This document shows, piece after piece, positions 4,971 through 13,794 of a stretch of DNA of 14,006 nt. Each line of letters begins with the position of its first letter. Position 1 is the stretch's first letter. A program made the translations under genes and the position numbers. Under the pieces are notes generated by a model. The model was not told the origin of the DNA. It searched no databases and saw only the letters and a program-made list of their open reading frames with translations. The stretch comes from an uncultured Rikenella sp. (lineage in GTDB: Bacteria > Bacteroidota > Bacteroidia > Bacteroidales > Rikenellaceae). The stretch spans positions 1-14,006 of the forward strand of contig NZ_CAJTMN010000055.1 of assembly GCF_910577125.1 (NCBI RefSeq), written 5' to 3'.

Positions 4971-7900
4971 ATGGCAGAATTTACTCATCTTCATGTACAT
5001 ACGCAATATTCCATTCTGGACGGTGCGGCGGCTATCAAAAAGCTGCTGGCCCGGGCCAAAGAGTTGGGGATGGGGGCGCTGGCCATTACCGACCACGGGA
5101 ATATGTTCGGCGTGAAGGAGTTTCATAATGCGGCGCGGGCGGCGGGGGTCAAACCGATTCTCGGGTGTGAAGTCTATGTGGCGGCGCGGGGGCGGTTCGA
5201 GAAGACCGAAAAGGAGGACCGGAGCGGACATCACCTGATTCTGCTGGCCAAAAATCTGGAGGGATACCACAATCTGATCAAGCTCGTGTCGTACGCCTGG
5301 ACGGAAGGGTTCTACTACAATCCGCGGATCGACAAGGAGCTGCTGCAACAGTACCACGAGGGGATTATCTGCTGTTCGGCCTGTCTGGGGGGCGAGATTC
5401 CGCAGCTCGTCATGCGGGGGGATATGGCGGGGGCGGATGAGGCGGTGAGATGGTTTCACGACCTGTTCGGCGAGGATTACTACCTGGAGTTGCAGGCCCA
5501 CAAAACCGGCGATCCGACTCGCGATGCGAAGGTCTACGATCATCAGGTGATGGTCAATAAAGTGTTGCTGAAGCTGGCCGAGAAGTACGGGATCAAATAC
5601 ATTGCCACGAACGACGTGCACTATATTCTGGCGGAGGATGCCGAGGCGCACGACCGGCTGATCTGCCTCAGCACGGGGCGCGATCTGGACGACCCGCAGC
5701 GGATGCGCTACACGGGGCAGGAGTATCTCAAAAGTTATGAAGAGATGGCGGCCCTGTTTCCGGACAATCTGGAGGCGCTGGCCACCACGCAGGAGATTGT
5801 GGACAAGGTCGAGGAGTATTCGCTGAGCCATAAGCCGTATATGCCGAACTTCCTCTTGCCGGACGACTTCGTGGTGGAGCTGGAGCCGCTCAAGGAGTCG
5901 ATCGCGGTGGGGCTCGGGAAGATATATAAGGATAAACCGGAGGAGCTTCAGGCTATGCAGGCGCGCGTCGACGCCTGCGCTTCGGAACAGGAGATCGGGG
6001 CGGTGGGGGAACAGGTGGCGGAACTACTTTTGACCGCCAGACAATATTTGTATCTGCGCCATATTGTGTGGGAGGGGGCGGAAAAACGGTATCCGGGAAA
6101 GAAGCTGACGGAGGCGATCCGGGAGCGGATCGATTTTGAGTTGAAAACTATCGAGTGGATGGGGTTTCCGGGCTATTTCCTCATTGTGTGGGACTTTATC
6201 CGGGCGGCGCGGGAGATCGGGGTCTCGGTGGGGCCGGGACGTGGATCTGCGGCGGGATCGGTGGTGGCGTACTGCCTGAAAATCACCAATATCGACCCGA
6301 TCGCGTACGACTTGCTGTTCGAGCGTTTCCTCAATCCGGAACGGATTTCGCTGCCCGATATCGATATCGACTTCGACGAAGACGGACGCGAGGACGTGAT
6401 GCACTACGTGGTGCAGAAGTACGGCCAGAAGCGGGTGGCGCACATCATCACGTTCGGGACGATGGCCGCCAAGTCGTCGATCAAGGATGTGGCGCGGGTG
6501 CAGAAGCTGCCGCTGTCGGAGAGCGATCGGCTGTCGAAAATGGTGCCGGAAAAACCGGGAACGACGCTCGAAAAGGCCTATAAGGAGGTGCCGGAGCTGG
6601 CGGCGGAGCGCGAGTCGGACAATCCGCTGGTGAGGGATACGCTCCGCTATGCCGAGAAATTGGAGGGGTCGGTGCGGCAGACGGGGGTGCATGCCTGCGG
6701 AATCATTATCGGACAGGACGACCTCGAAAAGTTCGCGCCGATTTCGACGGCGAAGGATGCGGAACTCTTTGTGGTACAGTATGAAGGGAGTTTGGTGGAA
6801 GATGCCGGGCTGATCAAGATGGACTTCCTGGGGCTCAAAACCTTGTCGATTATCAAGGATGCGGTGGAGAACGTGCGGGAGTCGAAGGGGATCGAGATCG
6901 ACATCGACGCGATTCCGCTGGACGACAAGAAGACTTTCGAGCTCTATTCCAACGGGGAGACCACCGGGCTGTTCCAGTTCGAATCGCCGGGGATGAAGAA
7001 GCACCTCAGGGCGTTGCAGCCCAACCGGTTCGAGGACCTGATCGCGATGAACGCCTTGTACCGGCCGGGGCCGATGGAGTACATCCCGAACTTCATCGCG
7101 CGGAAGCACGGGCGGGAACCGATTACGTACGACCTGCCGGATATGGCGGAGTATCTGGAGGATACCTACGGGATTACGGTCTATCAGGAACAGGTGATGC
7201 TGCTGTCGCAGAAGCTGGCGGGGTTCACGAAGGGGCAGGCCGATACGCTGCGGAAGGCGATGGGGAAGAAAAAGAAAGATGTGCTGGACAAGATGAAGGG
7301 CGATTTTCTGGACGGGGCGGTGGCGCACGGGCACGACCGGGCGGTGTGCGAGAAGATTTGGGGCGACTGGGAGGCGTTCGCGTCATATGCCTTTAATAAG
7401 TCGCATTCAACGTGCTATGCCTATGTGTCGTATCAGACGGCTTACCTCAAGGCGCACTATCCGGCGGAGTTCATGGCGGCGCTCTTGAGCCGCAATCTGT
7501 CGGATATCAAGAAGATCAGCTTCTTCATGGACGAGTGCAAGCGGATGGGAGCGCCGGTCAAGGGGCCGGATGTCAATCGGAGCCGGCACCACTTCTCGGT
7601 GGACAGCGAACAGAACATCCGTTTCGGGCTGGGGGGGATCAAGGGGCTGGGGGAAAATGCCGTTCAGGCGATTCTCGAGGAGCGGAATGCCAATGGGGAT
7701 TTCAAGGATATTTTCGATTTCGTCGAACGGGTCAACCTCCAGACGGTCAACAAGAAGAATATCGAATGTCTGGCGTTGGCGGGAGCGCTGGATTCGATTA
7801 CGTCGTTCCACCGGAGTCAGTTCTTCGCGCAGGACAGCAAAGGGGCTTCGTTCATCGAATCGCTGATCCGGTACGGCAGCCTGGTGCAGGCCGAGCGGGT

Positions 7901-8627
7901 ACAGAAGCAGAACAGCCTGTTCGGAGATATGATGTCGGGCGTGATGGTCCAGAAACCGGAGATTCCGTCGGCCGAGACGTGGGGAAAACTCGAAATGCTG
8001 GAGCGGGAACGCGAGGTGGTGGGAATCTATCTCTCGTCGCACCCGCTGGACGACTACCGGATTCTGATCGAAAAATACTGCTCCAATGCGGTGAGCGATC
8101 TGAGCGACCTGACGGCGCTGCGGGATCGGGATTTTTCGGTGGCGGGGATGGTCACCTCGGCGCAGTATCTCACGACGAAGACGGGGAAACCGTACGGGAG
8201 GTTCACCATCGAGGATTTCAGCGGAAGCTATACCTTTACGCTTTGGAGCAAGGACTGGGAGACGTTTCATTCTTTCTGCTTCGAGCAGAACTCCATTCTG
8301 ATCAAGGGACGGGTGCAGCCCAGCCGCTTCCGGCAGGGCGAGATGGAGATCGTGATCAAGAGCATGAAGAGTCTGCCGGAGGTGATGGAGACCGATATCC
8401 GGGAGCTGGTGGTGACGGTGCCGGTGAAGGAGCTCTCGACGGACTTTATCGCTGAATTGTCGGCTGCGGCGGCTATGGCGGCGGGACCGGTCTCGTTGTT
8501 GTTCCATATTTTCGACCCGGAGACGGGAGTCAGGGTGGCGCTGCGTACTCGTGCGCCGAAGATCGAACTGAGCGGACAGGTGGTGGGGCTGATAGAAAGT
8601 TATGGTTTCAAATGCCGGATAAATTGA
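4971..8627 (+). CDS. dnaE: DNA polymerase III subunit alpha
   Basis: Replicative polymerase alpha subunit, 1218 residues (EC 2.7.7.7). The N-terminal PHP domain shows HLHVH (6-10) and TDHGNMFG (40-47). The polymerase core has GRGSAAGSVVAY, the palm motif PDIDIDF (462-468; D463 and D465 correspond to E. coli D401 and D403) and MDFLGLKT with D618, the expected third catalytic Asp. NALYRPGP is at 694-701. A helix-hairpin-helix segment (GLGGIKGLGENA) starts near 883. A likely internal beta-clamp-binding motif, QNSLF, is at 980-984, and an OB-fold region spans about 1055-1135. The sequence is full length without frameshift. I chose ATG 4971 because MAEFTHLHVH places the PHP motif where the family has it. 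It is a single gene; trxA follows 73 bp later with its own promoter. Confidence 0.98.
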   Translation: MAEFTHLHVHTQYSILDGAAAIKKLLARAKELGMGALAITDHGNMFGVKEFHNAARAAGVKPILGCEVYVAARGRFEKTEKEDRSGHHLILLAKNLEGYHNLIKLVSYAWTEGFYYNPRIDKELLQQYHEGIICCSACLGGEIPQLVMRGDMAGADEAVRWFHDLFGEDYYLELQAHKTGDPTRDAKVYDHQVMVNKVLLKLAEKYGIKYIATNDVHYILAEDAEAHDRLICLSTGRDLDDPQRMRYTGQEYLKSYEEMAALFPDNLEALATTQEIVDKVEEYSLSHKPYMPNFLLPDDFVVELEPLKESIAVGLGKIYKDKPEELQAMQARVDACASEQEIGAVGEQVAELLLTARQYLYLRHIVWEGAEKRYPGKKLTEAIRERIDFELKTIEWMGFPGYFLIVWDFIRAAREIGVSVGPGRGSAAGSVVAYCLKITNIDPIAYDLLFERFLNPERISLPDIDIDFDEDGREDVMHYVVQKYGQKRVAHIITFGTMAAKSSIKDVARVQKLPLSESDRLSKMVPEKPGTTLEKAYKEVPELAAERESDNPLVRDTLRYAEKLEGSVRQTGVHACGIIIGQDDLEKFAPISTAKDAELFVVQYEGSLVEDAGLIKMDFLGLKTLSIIKDAVENVRESKGIEIDIDAIPLDDKKTFELYSNGETTGLFQFESPGMKKHLRALQPNRFEDLIAMNALYRPGPMEYIPNFIARKHGREPITYDLPDMAEYLEDTYGITVYQEQVMLLSQKLAGFTKGQADTLRKAMGKKKKDVLDKMKGDFLDGAVAHGHDRAVCEKIWGDWEAFASYAFNKSHSTCYAYVSYQTAYLKAHYPAEFMAALLSRNLSDIKKISFFMDECKRMGAPVKGPDVNRSRHHFSVDSEQNIRFGLGGIKGLGENAVQAILEERNANGDFKDIFDFVERVNLQTVNKKNIECLALAGALDSITSFHRSQFFAQDSKGASFIESLIRYGSLVQAERVQKQNSLFGDMMSGVMVQKPEIPSAETWGKLEMLEREREVVGIYLSSHPLDDYRILIEKYCSNAVSDLSDLTALRDRDFSVAGMVTSAQYLTTKTGKPYGRFTIEDFSGSYTFTLWSKDWETFHSFCFEQNSILIKGRVQPSRFRQGEMEIVIKSMKSLPEVMETDIRELVVTVPVKELSTDFIAELSAAAAMAAGPVSLLFHIFDPETGVRVALRTRAPKIELSGQVVGLIESYGFKCRIN

Positions 8628-8636
8628 TTAGATTTG
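8606..8636 (+). promoter_or_regulatory. Promoter of trxA
   Basis: TTTC (8606-8609), a 19-nt spacer and TAGATTTG (8629-8636) fit the Bacteroidetes -33/-7 pattern. The -33 lies inside the last codons of dnaE and the -7 directly after its stop. The predicted leader before the ATG at 8701 is about 55-60 nt and A/T-rich. Confidence 0.6.
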
Positions 8637-8700
8637 TGGGCTTCTGCTCTGGCACAGAATTTGGATTTCATTATTAAAAACTACTAAAACTCAATTTGTT

Positions 8701-9015
8701 ATGGCATTGGAAATCAATTCGGGTAATTTTCAGGAGGTGATGGCCTCGGATAAGCCGGTGGTGATCGATTTTTGGGCGGAGTGGTGCGGGCCGTGCCGGA
8801 TGGTGGGGCCGATCGTGGAGGAACTCGCTGCGGAATATGCCGGAAAGGCGGTCATCGGGAAGTGCGACGTGGACTCGAACGACGCGATTGCGGCTCAGTT
8901 CTCGATCCGGAACATCCCGACGATTATTTTCGTCAAGGGGGGACAGGTGGTGGACAAGCAGGTGGGGGCGACGACCAAGGCGGCGCTGGCCGAAAAACTC
9001 AACAAGTTGTTGTAG
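8701..9015 (+). CDS. trxA: Thioredoxin
   Basis: A 104-residue cytoplasmic thioredoxin, a general protein-disulfide reductant recharged by thioredoxin reductase. It has the active site WCGPC (28-32; C29 and C32), the preceding FWAEW strand, the buried Asp in VIDFW (D23) and the conserved cis-proline loop IPT (P73), followed by IIFVKGGQVVDKQVGA. No signal peptide is present, which separates it from the periplasmic or lipoprotein thioredoxin-like proteins common in Bacteroidetes. The length is typical and the gene looks complete. It stands alone between its own promoter at the end of dnaE and a strong terminator. Confidence 0.96.
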   Translation: MALEINSGNFQEVMASDKPVVIDFWAEWCGPCRMVGPIVEELAAEYAGKAVIGKCDVDSNDAIAAQFSIRNIPTIIFVKGGQVVDKQVGATTKAALAEKLNKLL

Positions 9016-9040
9016 CGTTTGCTGTGGAGAGGTATTTTGC

Positions 9041-9083
9041 AGTTTGCCGGTACGAACCGAAGTTCGTGCCGGCAAACTTTTTT
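9041..9083 (+). terminator. Rho-independent terminator of trxA
   Basis: The arms 9041-9057 (agtttgccggtacgaac) and 9062-9078 pair along 17 bp with one G-T, closed by a cgaa tetraloop and followed by six T. It is the clearest terminator in the window. Confidence 0.93.
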
Positions 9084-9159
9084 ATTACGGGATCGTCTCT
9101 TGGGCCGAGCTTGTTTCGTGATGCGTTGGACGTTTTGTTCCGGGCGGGGTAGAGGCGGT

Positions 9160-9342
9160 TTATTCCGAGAGGCAACGCAACTGAAAACCGTGGGCACGGT
9201 AGCTCATGTCGCAGGGATAGAGGTTTTGCGTGTAGAAGGTCAGGAACACACCGCTGGTGTCACTGATGGCGGACGACCAGCTGTACCCGTAGCTGCCGAC
9301 GCCGCCCAGTGCGCCCGTGTAATAGTGGCGGTAGCCCGGGGC
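9160..9342 (-). pseudogene. Orphan FISUMP-type C-terminal cassette C
   Basis: The minus strand from 9342 to a TAA at 9160-9162 gives 60 residues: APGYRHYYTG, GSYGYSWSS, a variable middle, then YRAHGFQLRCLSE and stop. No start codon or upstream domain exists; on its 5' side it ends about 35 bp before the pgmB promoter on the other strand. The last 28 bp (9158-9185) are identical to those of cassette A (302-329). It is the same length as cassette B but differs in about half of the residues between SWSS and RAHGF, including synonymous changes. It lies between the trxA terminator and the pgmB operon. Confidence 0.6.
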
Positions 9343-9376
9343 GGACTGAGGAGGTGAGATTCCGTCTAAAAATTCC

Positions 9377-9384
9377 TATATTTG
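9377..9384 (+). promoter_or_regulatory. Bacteroidetes -7 box for the pgmB operon
   Basis: TATATTTG, a full TAnnTTTG match, 28 bp before the ATG at 9413. No convincing -33 element or operator is visible, and no maltose regulator gene (MalR or SusR type) lies in the window. Confidence 0.6.
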
Positions 9385-9412
9385 ACCCAAAGGATATATA
9401 GGAAACGGAATT

Positions 9413-10090
9413 ATGAGTATTCGGGCAGCGATATTCGATCTGGACGGCGTGATTGTCGATACCGCGAAATACCACTATCTGGCCTGGCGGAGGCTGGCCG
9501 GGGAGTTGGGTTTCGACTTTTCGGAGCGGGATAACGAACGGCTCAAGGGGGTGAGCCGGATGCGGTCGCTCGATATATTGCTGGAGGTGGGGGGATTCGG
9601 GGCGGATGCTTTTACGGCCGACCGAAAAGAGGAGATGGCGGCGCGGAAGAACGGGTGGTATGTGGAGTATATCTCGCGGATGACGCCGGACGAGATTCTG
9701 CCGGGCGTGCTGTCGTTTTTGGAGGAGGTGCGTGCGGACGGGGTGCGGACGGCGCTGGGGTCGGCCAGTAAAAATACGGGGATTATTCTCGGGCGGCTGG
9801 GGATCGGGGAGTTGTTCGACGAGGTGGTGGACGGGACGATGGTCAGCCGGACGAAGCCCGATCCGGAGGTCTTTTTGACCTGTGCTTCGATGCTGGGGGG
9901 CGGTATTCTGCCGGCGGAGTGTGTGGTGTTCGAGGATGCCGAGGCGGGCATCGAGGCGGCGCGTGCTGCCGGAATGTATAGCGTGGGGATCGGGTCGCCG
10001 GATATTTTGCGAAAGGCCGATCTGGTGGTGTTGGGATTTGAGGGAATTTCGTGGAAAGAGGTTAAAAATCAGCTTAATACGTTACGGTAA
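9413..10090 (+). CDS. pgmB: Beta-phosphoglucomutase (HAD superfamily)
   Basis: A 225-residue cytoplasmic HAD-family mutase that converts beta-D-glucose-1-phosphate to glucose-6-phosphate (EC 5.4.2.6). Motif I is FDLDGVIVDT (8-17), with nucleophile D9 and acid/base D11. The cap domain contains the KGVSRM substrate-specificity segment (45-50). Motif II is the GSAS segment (116-119), motif III K148 in TKPDPEVF, and motif IV FEDAEAGIEAA (173-183). The length is normal for the family. HAD proteins are hard to tell apart by sequence, but the KGVSRM motif and the maltose phosphorylase gene directly downstream, overlapping it by one base (TAATG), make this call secure. The pair commonly occurs together in bacteria. 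Confidence 0.94.
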   Translation: MSIRAAIFDLDGVIVDTAKYHYLAWRRLAGELGFDFSERDNERLKGVSRMRSLDILLEVGGFGADAFTADRKEEMAARKNGWYVEYISRMTPDEILPGVLSFLEEVRADGVRTALGSASKNTGIILGRLGIGELFDEVVDGTMVSRTKPDPEVFLTCASMLGGGILPAECVVFEDAEAGIEAARAAGMYSVGIGSPDILRKADLVVLGFEGISWKEVKNQLNTLR

Positions 10091-12405
10091 TGGGAGGACG
10101 TAAATTGGAAATCGATCCGTGGAAGATTGTCGAAACGGGGTTCGATCCTCGGGATGGGCGGGCCTGTATGGCGTCGGAGAGTTTGTTCAGCATCGGGAAC
10201 GGGGCGATGGGGGGAAGGGCCAATTTCGAGGAGTTTTTCGGCGGCGAGTCGTTGCAGGGAAACTATATCGGTGGTGTTTACTATCCGGACAAGACGCGGG
10301 TGGGGTGGTGGAAGAACGGCTATCCGGAGTATTTTGCCAAGGTGCTCAACTCGGCGTTCTGGCCGGGGGTGGATATTTATATAGGTGGCGAGCGGCTGGA
10401 TTTGGCGGCTCCGGGGGTTGAGGTCGGCGATTTTCGGCGGGAGCTGGACATGCGGCGGGGCCTTTTGACGCGGGAGTTTACTGCGGTGCTGCCGAAGAGC
10501 GGGGCGAGGGTGGCGGTGGAGGCGAGGAGGCTGGTTTCGATGGCGGAACCGGAGTTGGGGGCGGTGTCGTATCGGCTGACTTTGCTGTCGGGTGATGCGG
10601 AGGTGGTGGCGACGGCGTTTGTGGAGGGCGATGTGCGCAACGAGGATGCCAATTACGACGAAAAGTTCTGGGAGCTATCTTCTTTGGACAGAGATAATGA
10701 TGCGCTGACGATGCGGACGCGGAAGACGGGGTTCGAGGTGTGTTGGGCGCAGCGTACCCGGATCTGTTATGGGGATTCGGAGGCGGTCGGGGAAAATGCT
10801 TCGGCGAGCGAACGGGTGGCGGAGGCTTACAAGGGGCGGCTTGGTGTGGGGCAGTCGGTTGTCGTTGAGAAGTTCGTGGGGGTTACCTCTTCACTTAACT
10901 ATACGGATACCGCTGAATTGCAAAGAGCGGCTGTAGGGGTGGCACAAAGGGCTCTTGAACAGGGATTTGAAGGGGTGCTGGCGGCGCACGAACGGGCGTG
11001 GGCGGAACGGTGGAAGGGGTGCGACGTGGCGATCGGCGGCGACGAGCGGGCGCAGCAGGGAATCCGGTTCTGTATCTTCCAGCTGTTGCAGACTTACACG
11101 GGGCGGGACAGCCGGTTGAATGTGGGGCCGAAGGGTTTTACGGGCGAGAAGTACGGGGGGAGCACCTATTGGGACACGGAGGCGTACTGTCTGCCGTTCT
11201 ACCTGGCGACGTGCGGCGAGGAGGTGGCGCGGCAGCTGCTCTTGTATCGGTATAAACAGCTGCCGCAGGCGATCGAGAATGCGGAAAAACTGGGATTTAC
11301 GGATGGGGCGGCGCTCTATCCGATGGTGACGATGACGGGCGAGGAGTGTCACAACGAGTGGGAGATTACGTTCGAGGAGATTCACCGGAATGGGGCGATT
11401 GCCTACGCGATTTATAATTTTTGCCGCTATACGGGGCGGCAGGACTATCTGTTGGAGGGCGGGGCGGAGGTTTTGATTGGTATCGCGCGCTTCTGGGCGC
11501 AGCGGGCGACGTGGTCGGAGCCGAAGGGGAGGTACGTGATTCTGGGGGTGACGGGGCCGAACGAGTATGAAAATAATGTCAACAATAACTGGTATACCAA
11601 CTACCTGGCGGCGTGGTGTTTGCGGTATGCAGTGGAGGCGGTGGGATATGTGGCGGCCCGTGATTCGAAACACCGGGCGGCAGCGGTTTCGGCGGCCGAG
11701 TTGGCGCGGTGGGCGGAGATGGCGGAGGGGATGTTCCTGCCGGAGTTGACTCTGGCAGATGGCGAGACGATCTTCCTGCAACAAGAGGGATACATGGACA
11801 AGGAGCAACGGCGGGCGGAGGATATTCCTGCGAGCGAGCGGCCGATCAACCAGCATTGGTCGTGGGACCGGATTCTGCGGAGCTGCTTCATCAAGCAGGC
11901 GGATGTGCTTCAGGGGTTGTATTTCTTTCAGGAGTTTTTCGACAGGGAGGTGATTGCGCGGAATTTCGACTTCTACGAGCCGCGGACGGTGCACGAATCG
12001 TCGCTGTCGCCGTGCGTGCACTCGATTCTGGCTTCGTTGACGGGACGGGCGGAAAAGGCGTATGAGCTGTACCTCCGGACGGCGCGCCTTGACCTGGACG
12101 ACTACAACCGCGAGGTGCACGAGGGGTTGCACATTACGAGCATGGCGGGTTCGTGGTTGTCGGTGATCGAGGGGTTCGGTGGGGTGAGGGTGGGATGTGA
12201 CGGGAGGTTGCATATTGTGCCTCGGTTGCCGGAGGGGTGGAGTGCGCTGGCGTTCAAGATTCACTACCGGGGGGCGATTCTTTCGATTCGCGTGGCGAGA
12301 GGCGAGGTGGCGGTCTCTTCGGAAAATGGAGTGGAGGCGGGAGTGGTGATCGGCGGAGATTTGTATAAGATTGGTAAGGAAGAAATCAGTATAAAAATCG
12401 GATAG
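10090..12405 (+). CDS. malP: GH65 maltose phosphorylase
   Basis: A 771-residue glycoside hydrolase family 65 phosphorylase, most likely maltose phosphorylase (EC 2.4.1.8), giving glucose and beta-glucose-1-phosphate from maltose and phosphate. The N-terminal beta-sandwich domain (about 1-270, starting GFDPRDGRACMASESLFSIGNGAMGGR in pieces near 18-44) precedes the (alpha/alpha)6 barrel. The barrel carries WDTEAY (361-366), RYKQLPQA (about 387-394), TGEECHNEWEITFEEIHRN starting near 416, and GPNEYENNVNNNWYTN with the catalytic acid E492. The EECHNEWEITFEEIHRN segment is the form known in maltose rather than trehalose or kojibiose phosphorylases. There is no signal peptide, so it acts in the cytoplasm. 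It sits between pgmB (1-bp overlap) and the amylase (1-bp gap). Confidence 0.94.
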   Translation: MGGRKLEIDPWKIVETGFDPRDGRACMASESLFSIGNGAMGGRANFEEFFGGESLQGNYIGGVYYPDKTRVGWWKNGYPEYFAKVLNSAFWPGVDIYIGGERLDLAAPGVEVGDFRRELDMRRGLLTREFTAVLPKSGARVAVEARRLVSMAEPELGAVSYRLTLLSGDAEVVATAFVEGDVRNEDANYDEKFWELSSLDRDNDALTMRTRKTGFEVCWAQRTRICYGDSEAVGENASASERVAEAYKGRLGVGQSVVVEKFVGVTSSLNYTDTAELQRAAVGVAQRALEQGFEGVLAAHERAWAERWKGCDVAIGGDERAQQGIRFCIFQLLQTYTGRDSRLNVGPKGFTGEKYGGSTYWDTEAYCLPFYLATCGEEVARQLLLYRYKQLPQAIENAEKLGFTDGAALYPMVTMTGEECHNEWEITFEEIHRNGAIAYAIYNFCRYTGRQDYLLEGGAEVLIGIARFWAQRATWSEPKGRYVILGVTGPNEYENNVNNNWYTNYLAAWCLRYAVEAVGYVAARDSKHRAAAVSAAELARWAEMAEGMFLPELTLADGETIFLQQEGYMDKEQRRAEDIPASERPINQHWSWDRILRSCFIKQADVLQGLYFFQEFFDREVIARNFDFYEPRTVHESSLSPCVHSILASLTGRAEKAYELYLRTARLDLDDYNREVHEGLHITSMAGSWLSVIEGFGGVRVGCDGRLHIVPRLPEGWSALAFKIHYRGAILSIRVARGEVAVSSENGVEAGVVIGGDLYKIGKEEISIKIG

Positions 12406-12406
12406 A

Positions 12407-13738
12407 ATGGGGCAGTTGTTGTATCGTTGTCAGCCGCCGGCGTGCAAGCGGCATCCGGAGTGGGCTTCGCGGGCGGTGATTTATGAGTTGAATGTCAGGC
12501 AGTTTTCTGCAGAGGGGACGTTTGCGGCGGTGCGGGAGCAATTGCCTCGTTTGCAGGCGCTCGGGGTAGATATCTTGTGGCTGATGCCGATCTATCCGAT
12601 TGGCGAGGAGCGGCGGAAGGGGACGTTGGGGAGCTATTACTCGGTGCGGGACTATTGCGGGGTGAATCCGGAGTTCGGGACGTTCGAGGAGTTCCGGGCG
12701 TTGGTGGAGGAGGTGCACCGGCTGGGGATGCGGATCATTTTGGACTGGGTGCCGAACCACACGTCACGCGATGCGGTGTGGATCGGTCAGCATCCGGAGT
12801 GGTACAAGCACGATCCGGAGACGGGAGAGATTGCGACGCCGTACGACTGGACGGATACGGCGCAGCTGGATTACGACAATCCGGAGATGAGGCGGGGGAT
12901 GACGGAGGCGATGCTGTTCTGGCTGCGCGAGACGGCGATCGACGGGTTTCGGGTGGATATGGCGATGCTCGAACCGTTGGCTTTCTGGGAGGCGTGTGTG
13001 CCTGATTTGGAGGCATTTATGGATGCTCAGTCGCGCGGGCTGTTCATGTTGGCAGAGGCGGAGGGGGCGGAGTTTCACCGGGTGGCGTTCGATGCGACTT
13101 ACTCGTGGGAGGTGCACCATTTGATGGTGGATATTGCGCAAGGCAGGGTATCGGAACCTGCGGCGGCTCTTCGAAACAGGCTCTTGTACGAGGCGGGGGA
13201 CTATTCGGCGGCGGCTTTGCGGATGCGGTTCACGTCGAATCACGACGAAAATTCGTGGAACGGGTCGGAGTTCGCTCGGTTCGGGGCTGCGGCGCGGATG
13301 ATGGCGGCATTGACTTATGTGTTGCCGGGGATGCCGCTGATCTATAACGGGCAGGAGGCGGGGTCGGATCGGCAGTTGGCTTTCTTCGACAAGGATGGTG
13401 TTGATTGGTCGGCTCTCGGCGGAGAGTGGACGGCGTTTTATCAGGAACTCAATGGGTTGCGGCACTCGCATCCGGCTTTGTGGGGCGGGACGGCGGGAGG
13501 GGATCTCTATGCGATGGACAACTCCTTGTCGGACAAGGTGTTTGCTGTCAAACGAAGGGTGGGGGATTCGCTGGTCATGGCGCTTTTCAACTTCTCGCCG
13601 GATCATGCGGATTTCGAGGTCTACGACGACGATTTCAACGGCTCGTTCGGTCAAATCGGTTCGCCGGTGCTTGCGGTTTTGCATAGCCACTCTCATTTCT
13701 ACCTCCCGCCGTGGGGCTTCTTCATCTATTTTATTTAA
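12407..13738 (+). CDS. Cytoplasmic GH13 alpha-amylase family enzyme
   Basis: A 443-residue glycoside hydrolase family 13 protein. The TIM-barrel regions are all present: VIYELNVRQF (24-33), DWVPNH (113-118, region I), DGFRVDMA (179-186, nucleophile D184, region II), FMLAEAEG (213-220, probable acid/base E217, region III) and FTSNHDE (275-281, transition-state D280, region IV). PGMPLIYNGQEAG follows, and a small C-terminal beta domain ends LPPWGFFIY. No signal peptide or lipobox is present, so it should be cytoplasmic, unlike SusG-type surface amylases. The ATG lies one base after the maltose phosphorylase stop (TAGAATG). I infer it cuts maltodextrin or stored glycogen to maltose for that enzyme; the exact specificity cannot be read from the sequence. 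Confidence 0.92.
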   Translation: MGQLLYRCQPPACKRHPEWASRAVIYELNVRQFSAEGTFAAVREQLPRLQALGVDILWLMPIYPIGEERRKGTLGSYYSVRDYCGVNPEFGTFEEFRALVEEVHRLGMRIILDWVPNHTSRDAVWIGQHPEWYKHDPETGEIATPYDWTDTAQLDYDNPEMRRGMTEAMLFWLRETAIDGFRVDMAMLEPLAFWEACVPDLEAFMDAQSRGLFMLAEAEGAEFHRVAFDATYSWEVHHLMVDIAQGRVSEPAAALRNRLLYEAGDYSAAALRMRFTSNHDENSWNGSEFARFGAAARMMAALTYVLPGMPLIYNGQEAGSDRQLAFFDKDGVDWSALGGEWTAFYQELNGLRHSHPALWGGTAGGDLYAMDNSLSDKVFAVKRRVGDSLVMALFNFSPDHADFEVYDDDFNGSFGQIGSPVLAVLHSHSHFYLPPWGFFIYFI

Positions 13739-13772
13739 CTGTTCGTTTATTCGTGTCTACCCGCAGAGAACT

Positions 13773-13794
13773 GCCGCTTTTTGGAAAAAGCGGC
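13773..13794. terminator. Hairpin after the amylase gene, possible terminator
   Basis: A perfect 10-bp inverted repeat, gccgcttttt-gg-aaaaagcggc, 34 bp after the amylase stop. No T-tract follows on the plus strand (accaaaaactttt), so termination is only a possibility. It abuts the second copy of the repeat at 13795. Confidence 0.45.

Noticed and set aside
6024..8507. Long minus-strand open frames opposite dnaE (6024-7334 and 7407-8507)
   Set aside because: They are Arg/His/Pro-rich shadows caused by G/C-biased codons on the coding strand, without motifs; dnaE itself is unambiguous.
304..9342. Diversity-generating retroelement (adenine-specific mutagenesis) as the source of the cassette variation
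   Set aside because: The variation between cassettes includes synonymous changes and length differences and is not confined to one base type. No reverse transcriptase or template repeat lies in the window. It remains possible only as a system located elsewhere.
10891..12264. A 457-codon minus-strand open frame opposite the maltose phosphorylase gene
   Set aside because: It has the same shadow composition, and the GH65 motifs on the plus strand are complete.
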